Assembly: GCA_019022495.1 (NCBI GenBank)
Contig: JAFEKR010000002.1
Location: forward strand, 3,906,001-3,970,000
Direction: 5' to 3'
DNA: 64,000 nt
Source: Epichloe hybrida
Lineage: Eukaryota > Ascomycota > Sordariomycetes > Hypocreales > Clavicipitaceae
In this document: one piece after another, positions 35,884-46,580 of the stretch
How the letters are laid out: the number at the start of each line of letters is the position of its first letter
Position numbering within the stretch: the first letter of the stretch is position 1
Notes under the pieces: model-generated
What the model was told of the DNA's origin: nothing
Database searches by the model: none
Seen by the model: only the letters and a program-made list of their open reading frames with translations
Program-made: the position numbers and the translations under genes

Positions 35884-38277
35884 ATGCATGACAAGGGCCA
35901 TGCCATGCAGCCAGTCGTCATGTCCGCCGCGCCGACTGCCACCAACTCTGCGCCCGCCGCGACACGAAGACTCCGAAAAGTCAAGTTCGTGGCTTCGGAT
36001 CCCGCCCGAGGAGGCTTGCCCGTCAAGCGCAAGCAGGTCCAGCAAGCCTGTGCAGCCTGTCGCCGCAAAAAGGTTCCATTCATCATCCCCCGAGCCTCCT
36101 TCTTGCCTCGTGCCACCTCGTGCCTCGTGCCACCTCGTGCCTCATGCTAACCACCACTCTTGGTTGCGTGCGCCTCGCAGCGACGATGCATCCACGCAGA
36201 AGATGCTCACGAGGAGCCCGCCTCAGAAGATCATCGTGGGCACGATTCGTCGCCCTCGCAGGCTTCGTGAGTCATCATCTCGACCATTTCATATCCCTCT
36301 CTCTTGATCGCGATGCTTCAAATCGATCAAATCGACTCTGACATCTACTTCTAGGCCCTCGATCCCCTCACCGTTTGCTGCCACGCCTCGGATGAAACCT
36401 ACTGCCGTGATGCACGAGAATGGAGTGACGCTTACTACACATGCCGCGCACTCTCCATATGCAAACCATCATCACGTAGCGCGTAATAACTCGGCGCAAA
36501 GTGATGGCCTCGAGCAGCAGCCGTCGCGGTTTGTAGGCGATCTGAACCCCGAGGGCATGTTCCTCGAAGCAACCGCGTCAGTGTCGGCAGGAGCATCGTC
36601 TCAGAAAGGAGACGTCGGTATCTGGTCATGCTCGGGTGCCTTTGGCGGTTCCGCCCAGTCATCGCAGTTCATCACCTCACGGCCGCCCCCGATGATGGAT
36701 CGATTCCTTCTTCCCTTCGTTCGCGAGCATTGCCTGTCATGTCTTCCGCCTCCCGAGGACTTTTCCCGCCTCAAGAACGTCTACGTACAGAAAATCCACC
36801 CTATATTCCCCGTCATCCCAATCACCGACTTGGACAACAATCTCGACCACCCGTGCAATATAGTTCTTCGCCAGCTCGTTTGCCTCGCAGCCGCAGCCGA
36901 TCCAGAGCTCACGGAGCATTTTCGTCTGCTGAACCGCGGGCCCGGCCTGCTCGCTGCACAGGACTTTTCTCAGTCCCTGTCATCATCTGTGAGAGCGATT
37001 CTGGAAACCAGCCTCATCACCGATCGTGTCTTGCATATCCAAGCCTTGGTCATGCTCTCTCTGTACACGCAGCCGACGTGTGCCGAGGAAGCCGACTTGC
37101 CCGCCCAGCTAGGTGGCCGTGCCATTCACCACACGCAGACTCTTGGCTTGCACCTGCTGCGATACGACGGGCCCAACTGCGATGACTTGGAAAACTTGTT
37201 CTGCTGCGTGTGGGCGCTGGATCGTATCATTGCCGCCGAAAATGGTCGGCCATGCTTGATTCACGAGCGAGACATTGGTGCCGATCTAGAGGCGTGTATC
37301 AGGAAGCGGCCGCCCTGCTTTCGGCTTTTCCTGTTTGTGGTGCAGTGGCTAGATCAAGTCGTCGAGCTGTATCGGCCGGGACCCAGCGCAGAGGCTTCTG
37401 GCCTGGAGAAGATTGCGTACATCGACTTGCCTGTGTTGGAGGCCATGATTGTCAACGCCGATGCGCTCAAGGTCCCATCTTGCCTCATCGGTGAGCTGGT
37501 CCCGACTTGTCCGGCCCCGTCTACCCATCTACCCAACTACCCAACTACCAACTACCAACAAGCTTCACTATGCTAATACAGAAAACAGCAACGATTGAAA
37601 CCTTTTACCACGCCGTCATCATTCTCTCCTGCAGGCTTCCTCGCCCAGGAACCGCTCCAGCCGCATCCACGCTCCCGCCACCATCCGCCAACGCCAGGAG
37701 ATCACTTGCCGCCGAGCGCATCGCTTGCGCCGTGCCCAGAGACCACCTGAGTCCCATGCCCTTCGTCCCATACGCCGTGTCTCTGGCCCTGAGCGTGGAA
37801 TACCGAAAGATGCGACACAGCAGACTCCCCATGTTCCGCGCCAGAGCCATGAGCTCCTTCAAGCGCAACTGCGAGATGCTCCGGAAGTACGGCGACCACT
37901 TCTGGAGCGCCAACGTGGTGGCCAACCTGGGCGAGCGAGTACTGAAGGAAATGGAAAGAGCAGCCACGGCGCTGACAACAAGAGAAGCCAGCCCCTTGCC
38001 GCCAGACGCGAGATCGAGATGCACGTCTGCCGGGCTCCAGACGGCAACGATGCGACGCAATGAGATGCTCGCCGGCCACCCTACAGGCATCACATCTTCT
38101 ATAGGCATGGACAACGCGATTGACTTTTCATTAATTGACGCCATCTCTGGGCAGGACGTTTTCGGACACATCGACCCGAGCTTCAACTTGGATGCTGTGG
38201 AGGACGCGCTGGAGGCTAATTTGGATATCGGGATGCCGCTCAACTGGGGTGAGTGGGATCAGTTTGCCAACACGTAG
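35884..38277 (+). CDS. Fungal transcription factor with incomplete Zn(II)2Cys6 cluster
   Basis: Four exons: 35884-36072, 36181-36266, 36355-37490 and 37589-38277, giving 699 residues; all splices keep frame. The DNA-binding region reads KRKQVQQACAACRRKK|RRCIH, with an intron inside the cluster at the bar, as is common in this family. Only the first half (C-x2-C-x6-C) is present; no C-x2-C...C second half follows, only an acidic, His-containing stretch. RFVGDLNPEGMFLEAT comes next, then a fungal-specific transcription factor domain (MMDRFLLPFVREHCLSCLPP ... CVWALDRIIAAENGRPCLIH). The C-terminus is acidic (PSFNLDAVEDALEANLDIG), like an activation region. The layout resembles cutinase-type regulators (CTF1-beta-like); targets unknown. 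Start ATGs at 35905 and 35920 are alternatives. Confidence 0.8.
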
Positions 38278-39262
38278 CAAAGGGGGATCGCATCGACGAG
38301 AAACTACTGAATGGGCATGAGCATGGGCATGGGCATGGCTTTGGGACTGTACAATACTTGACGGGAATACGTGGCGCTTTTGGTCTGGGGAGGATTGTGT
38401 GCTTAATGTACCAGTTTGAGCATGTGGGGGAAATATTTTGGACCGAGACTCTGGAATAGATTACGTGAATTCATACTGCATCATAGCGACCGACGATGAA
38501 CAGAAAAGGGAAATCACCACAGCCTCTTGTCGAAGCCAGCGGTACATACTCTCAACCCAGCAGTTGTCACGCCCCGACGACACGACATGAGTTACTCGGT
38601 ACAAGAGGCGGCATCTCCATGTTCGCCCCAAGACGGAGCCACTCATTTCTGCGGCCTGCCAGCAACGCACGCATTGAGCGTCGATCCAAACATATGTGAT
38701 CATCTCGTCAACACCTGCGTGTACCATTTCGGCAACCATGATCCGGTGGCAGGCGCGGACCGCTACACGCAAGAAAGATACCAAACGCGCAGTTCTGCGT
38801 GCCATCCGCATGCATGAAAAAAAGCACACGCTTCTTACACTCATGGAACACGGGCATACATGAGCACATGCGATCCAACAATCACCACGGTGCCGTCCGG
38901 TGTCGCGCGTAAACCATCCCCCCCCCCCGAGCCCGTGATTCAATTGACGCAGCAAGTCGTCGGTGATCATCTGTGCAACATGTCCATATATATCCCGCCA
39001 GGACGTCCACTCGAAGCCTATGCTGGGGTGTGACAAGAACCAACCGTCCCAATCGCAGGCCGCTTGCCACGAGAACACATCATATTGGGCATATACACCT
39101 TTTCCATTTCCGTTTGGGAGAAAACCCGTCGGAGAAATCCACGACTTTGCGTCTTCTTGTATCCATTTTTTTTGTCGAAACACTTCGACTCTGATCCCCC
39201 CCCCCCAAATCTCAATAAGCTCTCGTGCCGCCTCCTGCTTGAAAGTCCCAATCTAGCCCTTC
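38278..39262. other. Intergenic region
   Basis: No gene is supported. A 240-codon open frame on the minus strand has no ATG near its start and crosses a C/G homopolymer at about 38920-38931. A second C-run lies at 39197-39206 shortly before the next gene. Confidence 0.4.
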
Positions 39263-39613
39263 ATGACGGAAGAGTTCCGAGAACTATGTCGCAGCGCTGA
39301 GCGCCGCATTGCCGAGACTAGCAAACAAAAGGAAGAGGTCATGGTCACCATCGGCCTGCTCGACAAGGAGATTCATGAAACGACGCGCTATCTCATGCAG
39401 CAGGAGCAGGAAAGAGCAGCTGCGCAGTTCGCGAGGCCCAGGACGGCTCAGCTGGACGAGGAAGTCGCGCGGCTGACGGACGACGTTGATTGTCTGAGAG
39501 AAGGCCTGAAGGCTTTGGAGCATTCGAAATCCGTCAGTTTGACCCAGATGCGTGAGTTGGATGGCCGATTGGCGGGGGATAGACGGGTTCTAGTGCTTTG
39601 TCGGGTTGATTAG
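39263..39613 (+). CDS. Hypothetical small coiled-coil protein
   Basis: This is a 116-residue single-exon frame starting with ATG in TTCATGACG. It is helical and charged throughout: FRELCRSAERRIAETSKQKE, then DKEIHETTRYLMQQEQERAA, then LTDDVDCLREGLKALEHSKS, with heptad spacing of Leu and Ile. There is no membrane segment or cysteine motif. Regular third-position G/C use supports coding. The stop is followed by T- and C-rich homopolymer tracts (39627-39680). I do not recognise a family; a short coiled-coil subunit of a larger complex is possible but unproven. Confidence 0.5.
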   Translation: MTEEFRELCRSAERRIAETSKQKEEVMVTIGLLDKEIHETTRYLMQQEQERAAAQFARPRTAQLDEEVARLTDDVDCLREGLKALEHSKSVSLTQMRELDGRLAGDRRVLVLCRVD

Positions 39614-40926
39614 CGGCATGTTCTTTTTTTTTTCTTTTTTCTTTTTTTTTCCTGCATATCCCCCCCCCCCCCTTTTTTTTTTTGGTGTCTTCTTCCTTTT
39701 GGCGCACTGTTGCGAGCGGGAGATATTCACAGGCTCCTTTTCGAAGGGAGAAATGGGTAATCACGGGAAAACGAACCGTTTATGACTTGTGATGTGATGT
39801 TGCTCGGAGGCTGTAGAAGCCTACTGGTATTCTACGCCGTGTAAGTATTGGGAAGGATGTATGCTTGGTCGACGGAAGTCAAATGGAATGGGCGGAGTAT
39901 TTGGTAAGATTCAAGTTCACGTCGTATACATGGATAAAAATAACAGGATATTCCATACTTTGACCATCTATCTTTCAAAAGAATAACTCCTAGGAAACGA
40001 GGTCCCCTTTTGCCGAATCTTTGTTCAAGTTCTGATCATATCTAATATACCGACCAGGCACTTTCGCCCCTCCGTTTATCCAGCTTGGGACATGTCTTAT
40101 ATACCGCTTTGCAACCCAGTATAACGTAGCCATGAAACCTACATGTTTCCGAACGAGATGACAAAGAGCCGCGTCCTATTACATGTCTAACGACCGTCTC
40201 GCTTAAGATCCGTCCGTTAACATTCCTCGATCACAATGCGTCACTCACTGCTGCCTCGACGGCGCAACCAGCTTCTTCTTTGCATCAAACACGAGCGAGC
40301 GCCTGATTCCGGCTCTGACATGCATGTGATGAGTCTGGCCCAAGGTGGTTTATCCGCGACACCTTGGCCACCAAGCTGCCACCAACGGGCTGAGGGGAAG
40401 AGATGATCTGCTGCAAACTCAAGTATTCAGAGATGCGCCCCGTCATCGCAAGTGAGAAGTTGATATATGGCGGCCTTTACCACAGAAAGGCTTTCCCAGC
40501 TCGGCAAGTCCGTCTCTGGATCTTGTCGAGGCAGTCGCCAAGTCGGCACCGTCGAAGCCTCATCAGTTGTGCCAAGGGCCCAAGGTGCCTGACCAGTCAG
40601 TGGCAGCCGAGAAAGACGTGGAAGGAAGGAGCAGCTCCCGTCTTCACTGCCAACTTAAAAGCATCCTCCAGAGCCAAAGAAAGCCACGACTTCTAGTCTC
40701 AATGCTTTCTCATCTCCTTGACACAATTTACCCTTTCCATTCTTAGCTACCGTTCGTTCCACAGAGCCTGCATATTTCATTATCAGCAACCTTTTTATTC
40801 ATTGCAATATTGATAAAACATTACCGCCAAAGCTTTGTCTGCATCGCGGTCGCTCAGCACGATCCTTATTTTTATTTTTATTTTTTATTTTTTCCTTTCC
40901 CTTCTCTCCTTGTTTCATTCGGAGCA
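39614..40926. other. Intergenic region with homopolymer tracts
   Basis: Long T and C runs occur at 39625-39682. The rest of this 1.3 kb has only short frames without recognisable features. A TATTTT repeat lies at 40866-40892 just upstream of the next gene. Confidence 0.4.
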
Positions 40927-41427
40927 ATGTACAACGGCGTCATCGCAGGCGGCCCATTTATTACAGGGACAAACTTCTCGCCTCCTCGCAAAAACCGCAC
41001 GACGACACAACGACAACAACAACAACGACAGACTGCACGCACTCCCGCGCCCCCGGTGGCAGCTAAGCGAGAGCAACAGCCAGAAAAGGGAGACACGTGG
41101 CCGGCATGCACGGGATCCAACCCAAACAACAACACCGATCCGCCTCTACGAAAGGCGCTCAAGCCCGGCCCGGCGTCAAAAGTCTCCATCGCCCTCCCAT
41201 CAGGGCTGACGGTCAACAAATCGACGGTCATCAGCTCATTGGACAGGGACCCTAGGCTCCTCTACAAGCCACTGCCGAAGTCGACCAAGGGCAGACGACC
41301 AGATGGACCGAAGAGCTCCTCCAGTAACACAGCGAAGCCGGTGTCAAGGTCGTACAGACGACCCGCACCGAAAAAGCCTAAAAAGTCAAAGAGCAGTGCT
41401 CTTTGGGATTGTTTCGGAGGGAGTTAG
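40927..41427 (+). CDS. Hypothetical basic low-complexity protein
   Basis: This is a 166-residue single-exon frame from ATG 40927 (MYNGVIAGGPFITGTNFSPP). It is Gln/Thr/Pro-rich at first, then strongly basic (RRPAPKKPKKSKSS), and ends in a distinct SALWDCFGGS. The middle part, KVSIALPSGLTVNKSTVISS then LDRDPRLLYKPLPKS, looks less random and could be the conserved core. The protein is probably disordered. I do not recognise it. Coding is supported by the open frame, the G/C third positions and the upstream pyrimidine-rich leader, but it remains a prediction. Confidence 0.5.
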   Translation: MYNGVIAGGPFITGTNFSPPRKNRTTTQRQQQQRQTARTPAPPVAAKREQQPEKGDTWPACTGSNPNNNTDPPLRKALKPGPASKVSIALPSGLTVNKSTVISSLDRDPRLLYKPLPKSTKGRRPDGPKSSSSNTAKPVSRSYRRPAPKKPKKSKSSALWDCFGGS

Positions 41428-42709
41428 ACAAAACAAGCGCGCTGCCGAGTGGATGCATTTGATTGGTTGTGGCTGACGGAGCTGGACGTCGGCGTTTTAT
41501 TTTGGGGCGACTTGATTATTACCTCTGTACTTCATCACCTCGTTCTTATGCTATGCGTTGAGGTCGTCTGGGCGACAAGATTGGATCCTAATACTTGCTG
41601 GCTTACTTGATACAATATTATACTTTATTCCTAGTCCTTAAAAAAGTGCACTTCTCACACGATATCCAAGTTTTTTTTCATCCCCCTATAGATACTTTTT
41701 TCAAGAAAGTAGTCCGTATATTGCACGATTATCCACTGTCACGACGCGGATGTTATCTCTTGTTGGTCTCCCGAAATTCCATCGCGGCTTTACCGCACCC
41801 ATTATTTCCCTCGTCAACTCGCCTAGGCCAAATTCTTTGGATCCTTTCCCGCAAGAATCCTACTGACACGGCAAGCCCTGTTTCCCCCCAACAAGCTACA
41901 CCTGCATGCGGTCACTGCACTGATGGATGGCCCTGAGCATCCATGGGGCCTCAAAATCAGATATTTTTACCCCACGGCACTTTTGTTCGGTTGCTACCTG
42001 GCCTGGGTTGAAGTAGACTTGCAATCATGTTACCTTCCCCAACGAGAGCCATGGCATGGGATAGCGCAGCCCTGTAGTTTGAGGACCGAGGCAGGCGCCT
42101 CCCGGGGGAGCAGCTGTACCAATCTCTGGAACCGCCGAGCGTGGAGTTGGAGCTTGGGAAAAAAATTCGAGGCGCGCCCCATTCATTGGGTGGCTGGCGA
42201 GCACATTGTTTTCACCTGTGAAGCACAGACGAGGATTCGGAAACTTGAAGAAAATAAAAATAAAAAGCAGCAGGTAGGTGTGGGAACTAGGCAATCTGTA
42301 TGCTCATCGTTGCCGACGAGGGGCCCCCTGTCCCGACAAGAGAGGAAGGAATCCCGTGAGAAAATGGTACACAAGACGCTCCGAGTAATCGCTGAACACC
42401 CGCATCCAGGGCCAACAAGCCGTGCCACATGACGAATAGAAGGGGGAGGGGGGGGGTAATCAAAAGCATATTTGAACATGGCAAAGTGAGTACTTTTTCC
42501 TTCCCTTTCTTTTCCAGCCCCATCAGTCTTTTGTTGTTCTGTTGATTCCAGACTTGGGATGCTGTGCAGTACTGAAAGAATGTGCAAAATCGACATGTAG
42601 TGGTGACGCACGGGGATATAAAAGAAGAAGAAGAAGCAAAATGCAAGTTTACCATTTGCTTGCAAAATATCGCAGTGTAGAACAGACGCAGTGTAGAAAA
42701 GAAGGCAAC
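41428..42709. other. Convergent intergenic region
   Basis: Nothing supportable is visible in this 1.3 kb. There is a G-run at 42445-42456. Confidence 0.4.
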
Positions 42710-44878
42710 TTAGGAAACCTTCGGGGAAAAGCAACACTGCTCTTGATCTGCCGGATTGATCTGCGCCTCAGGCGGAGATCGCCTCCGGAGGTGGCTCTCG
42801 GAAGGCTTGGATGTATCACCTCCATGTCCAGAGAATTCAGACATGTCGGTGGTAGAACTCATGCTCCCGTCGTCCCTTTGCATCATAGTGCCGTCGCGCC
42901 ACCAGTAATACATCACATCACATTGCCAGCGCCAGTAATCCCGGATCCTCAGTCGGCTGGAGCCAAATACTGACCGAAGCAGCAATACGCTCATGGGGGA
43001 GATACGCAGTTGGTGAAGCAACCACTTGTTCACCCTGTCTGCTTTGGTGTCTGACCCATGACCCCGTACTAATGTTTCAATGCTGTATTCTTTGGCTGCG
43101 AGTCGTTGTTTCTCCGTCTTCAAAGGATCGTCTGCTGGCAGCCGAGTTGTAGCGCGCAGGGCTTGCTCCGCTGTCATGGGCCCAGGGCTCGCCAGGACAT
43201 GATCCGGCTGAGATAGAAGCTCTGTATAGCGTGGGTGGGCCAGGTCATGGTGGTGCTCAAGAATTTGAGCAGTGTCGTCCAGGTCCAGATCCTCGTACGC
43301 CATTTCAGGTTCCAGAACATAAGCCATTTGCACAGACAGGTGCTTCTTCATGACTCTCTTTTCCTGACAAAGCTGCTTCAGCCTCTGTGCCACATCCTCG
43401 AGCTTGGCAATCGACGCCTTCAGCCTTGCCTCTTCGGATGGAAACTCGGTCAAGAATGTTTCAGCGTCGGCGGATAGGCTATGCCCCGTGCTGTCGCGAA
43501 GATTGCGCTCATCTTCGTACTGTGAATGCACAAATAGCAACTCACGGTAATCCTCCTTGGCGTTCTCCAAATCCCCGACGGCAGCCGAAAATTCGACATA
43601 GAGTGGATGGATGTCTTCCAGTGGTTTGTCAGCCTGTATTCCAATGAGCTCATATGGCGCATTCACGTCGACGCCGGGTCTTGTGTCAGTAGTGCTTCTT
43701 CGTGCAGGCGCGGAATCGGACCCGCCAACGTGGTGGTGTTGTTGCCCTGCCGAGAGCAGACTGAAGAATCTGGTTTCGAGCCCGCTGACTTCTTTTTCTT
43801 CCTCGTCTAGTTCGAGCTCGAGACGTTCGTAGCTTGCCTCTCTGAAATGGTAATCTTCTCTCAGCTCTAACATGGAGGCCATCCGACTATCGAGGAGCTT
43901 CAGTGACGACAAGAACGTGTCACTCCGCTGACCTACGAGTAGCGGGCGAACAATTGTCATGAATGAGTTATCGGCTTCCTCTTTCTGCCAGCGCAACTTT
44001 TGGAGCTCCTGACGTATTTGTGTCATTTTATTTCTTATGTCGCGAAGCCTTCCCCTTCTCTCTTTCAATTGTTGCCAAAGTTGCTCGACCTCAGCATGGG
44101 ACGATTCAGAACCAGGGCATGATTTTGTCGCTTGAGACTCTGAGCCTTTGGATGACGCGGACGTTGTTCTGTTTCGTCGCCGTATTCTTGCCGGGCTGTG
44201 CGACTTTTCATACTGGTAGACCCAATTCGTGATTCGGTTCGTGGCAGATGATCGGCTCCGTGGGTTCGACATGTGGGTGCTCAAGTGTGCAGGAAGCTGC
44301 GGAGGAAACTGTCGGGCATTTTTATATGCAATGAGGTCTTCCTCGGACTCATCATCAGAACTCAATGAAGTAGCAGCGCCGTGGTCTATCCAAGACGAAG
44401 CCTGAGGTTCGGCCTCGTCCTCGGCTGTGACATGGGACTGTCTAGCATCACTTGACGTTATAGCACCAACACCATGAAGCTCTCCATGCGTTGGAAGTCC
44501 TGGTGGTGGTGGTGGTACGGCGCCGGGGATTGGTATCGGTATCGCAGATGATCTGCCGTCCCGAGGCGCTCGAGATTCTGAGGTGCTAGAGAAAAGCGGC
44601 GGTCTTGATCTTGATCTCGGAGGCGAATGGGGTTCCGGTGTTGTGACTCTACTGGAGACGGTCGACGCGTCGCTTTGCAATCTCCAGCTATCACTGCCCT
44701 TGGTGTCGTCGTCTTCACGCGAAGAAGCCGTGGTGGCTAGCTTGTCCGTCAGCGGATCCGAACTCGTGGATGGATTCGTTTGAGCAGCAAGTTCAGAAGC
44801 AGCTGCGTCCAAGTGCTGGGCAGCTGTCGAGGCTGTCGAGGCAGAAGCACCTCGCGCTCGAACAGCGACGGACTGCAT
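42710..44878 (-). CDS. Hypothetical Ser/Pro-rich coiled-coil protein
   Basis: This is a single open frame of 722 residues from ATG 44878 (MQSVAVRARGASASTASTAA). The first 230 residues are disordered, with a poly-proline patch (IPIPIPGAVPPPPPGLPTHG). Coiled-coil segments occupy roughly 265-400 (HAEVEQLWQQLKERRGRLRD, EELDEEEKEVSGLETRFF-type heptads) and 450-560. A conserved-looking C-terminal block follows: KADRVNKWLLHQLRISPMSV, then LLLRSVFGSSRLRIRDYWRW and the Trp-rich CDVMYYWWRDGT, then a Ser-rich tail. I do not know the family. The Trp-rich hydrophobic patch could associate with membrane or a partner, but that is inference. Confidence 0.65.
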   Translation of the reverse strand: MQSVAVRARGASASTASTAAQHLDAAASELAAQTNPSTSSDPLTDKLATTASSREDDDTKGSDSWRLQSDASTVSSRVTTPEPHSPPRSRSRPPLFSSTSESRAPRDGRSSAIPIPIPGAVPPPPPGLPTHGELHGVGAITSSDARQSHVTAEDEAEPQASSWIDHGAATSLSSDDESEEDLIAYKNARQFPPQLPAHLSTHMSNPRSRSSATNRITNWVYQYEKSHSPARIRRRNRTTSASSKGSESQATKSCPGSESSHAEVEQLWQQLKERRGRLRDIRNKMTQIRQELQKLRWQKEEADNSFMTIVRPLLVGQRSDTFLSSLKLLDSRMASMLELREDYHFREASYERLELELDEEEKEVSGLETRFFSLLSAGQQHHHVGGSDSAPARRSTTDTRPGVDVNAPYELIGIQADKPLEDIHPLYVEFSAAVGDLENAKEDYRELLFVHSQYEDERNLRDSTGHSLSADAETFLTEFPSEEARLKASIAKLEDVAQRLKQLCQEKRVMKKHLSVQMAYVLEPEMAYEDLDLDDTAQILEHHHDLAHPRYTELLSQPDHVLASPGPMTAEQALRATTRLPADDPLKTEKQRLAAKEYSIETLVRGHGSDTKADRVNKWLLHQLRISPMSVLLLRSVFGSSRLRIRDYWRWQCDVMYYWWRDGTMMQRDDGSMSSTTDMSEFSGHGGDTSKPSESHLRRRSPPEAQINPADQEQCCFSPKVS

Positions 44879-46452
44879 AGTGAGCAGCGTCCGGCGAATT
44901 TCCCCAAGGTGATGCCTCCCGATGTCGCTACACCTCGTACTGAGCAGGGAGGCTGCGTCAGCGGCGGGCAGCGGCCATATCGTGTCTGGGATGGAGTCAT
45001 CCGAGCCTGGCAGCCTGGCGAAGACAGCGAAGTGAGAAGCAAGGCTGAGAGACTGAGAGACAAAGAACAAGTCCGACTAGTCGGTCAGACGACGTCGGAA
45101 TGGTGGATCGGTCAATCTGCGGTAGGGCTTGTTTGTGCACCTCCTTTCGTCTGATGCCTTTTCGCTCCTCGCTCCCCGACCTGTGAGCCTGGAAGCATGC
45201 AGCTTGTGGTTCGGTTCAGATAAAAATCGCCGCACGGGTATCTGGCTTGTCTGGCTTGTCTGGCTCATGTGGCTTCTAAGGCTTCGTCGCTCTCGTCGTG
45301 GTCGTTGTTGTCGGGCAGTCCTGTCCTGTTCTCGCCTTTACGAACGGCGGTGGCCACCGAATGGTACGCCTGTGCAACATGGAATTGGAATCGTTGGCCA
45401 ACAGGCTAATACAGCCAGCAGATGCATCAGACTGAGAAGGCTGGCAGGCCGGTGCATTGTCGAAGGATGCATGACCTACATTATTAGTACGGGTTACGGA
45501 TCCGTACGGAGTTGGGATCACGGATTAATAGCAGCGGCACACACACACACCTACACGCGGCGGCACCATCCCTGTCCCAACAAGAGTCCAAGACAGACAC
45601 GTCACGGGGCGAGCCTAGTCTACTTTTATCTAATTGGATACATATAGACTCTAGTTAGCGTGACTCCACAAGGTGGACAACAGTTAAGGAGATAATCCGT
45701 AATCAGTACGGATTATTAAGGGCGGCGTCAACAAACTTGCGGGTGCGCGGGTTGTGGATCTCCCGCCATGACTCCCATGACTCCCATGAGAGCAAAACAA
45801 AGGAGCCAACGGGGACTCGGGGAGGGAGTACGTACCCATCTCAGGTCTCTGCTCTCGCATCACTTCTCAAGTTCAGGACCGAGGCGCAATCACGAACACA
45901 TGATGTCCATCTTGACTGCCTACCGATCTGCAGTGTTCCAATGGACCTCAATTCATGTATGTGCACTGCTGTGCGACATGATATGCCGCTTATAGCCAAA
46001 GCTGTGCATTAGTGGGACACCTCCCCAGTGGTTTGTCGTCCAAGCCTCCATTCAGAATTCACGAAACTGCGCTCCCCGGCGATTTTTTTGTGGTTTCCTG
46101 GCATGGCCTTGATGGTCCTGCAGCACCTTCAAATGCCAGCCAACCCAAGGCCACCGCTGCAGGCGCACCAACGCGGCGCGCGCTGAGAAGGCCAGAGAGG
46201 GGAAGCAGGCCCACGGGGTCAACCCACGGTAACCCACGTATCACGGCCATGTACGGAGCAAGTCTTCACTTGCGAGGTTTGGGACCCGTCATCTGATTCT
46301 GGACTCTGTGGACTCTGTGGACTCTGTCTTTTGTCCAGCTCCCATCATCCACTTGTACTTGTCGCGACGAATAGTTCAAGAGCGGGGATTTCGTCTGTTT
46401 GTCGACCTTTCTCGGCTGAGCCTTCTTACAAGAGGTAGTGTTGCTTGTATCT

Positions 46453-46486
<34 letters not shown>

Positions 46487-46580
46487 GACGCTCTTGTGGT
46501 CGTACTTCGCCCTTTGTAAGACCGATTGGGGCTTATACAGAGCGATCACGTTCTCCTATGCTGGCTGCCCCAGGCTCAAA
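44879..46580. other. Divergent intergenic region with repeats
   Basis: This 1.7-kb spacer lies between the Ser/Pro-rich protein gene and the DUF6590 gene. It holds palindrome-like clusters GGATCCGTACGGAGT at 45498-45512 and AATCCGTAATCAGTACGGATT at 45694-45714, a CA-run near 45538-45549, and a (CTCGCCGCC)n repeat at 46453-46486. No gene is supported. Confidence 0.45.
46453..46486. repeat. 9-bp tandem repeat (CTCGCCGCC)n
   Basis: Between three and four copies lie about 100 bases upstream of the DUF6590 gene start. Confidence 0.85.

Noticed and set aside
38461..39183. 240-codon open frame on the minus strand with a Trp-rich first part
   Set aside because: It begins at GTG with no nearby ATG, crosses a C/G homopolymer and a cysteine-rich unstructured stretch, and matches no family. 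It could hide an exon, but I cannot support a gene.
40403..40696. 97-codon plus-strand frame
   Set aside because: No recognisable motif, no leader-like sequence and irregular codon use; treated as intergenic.
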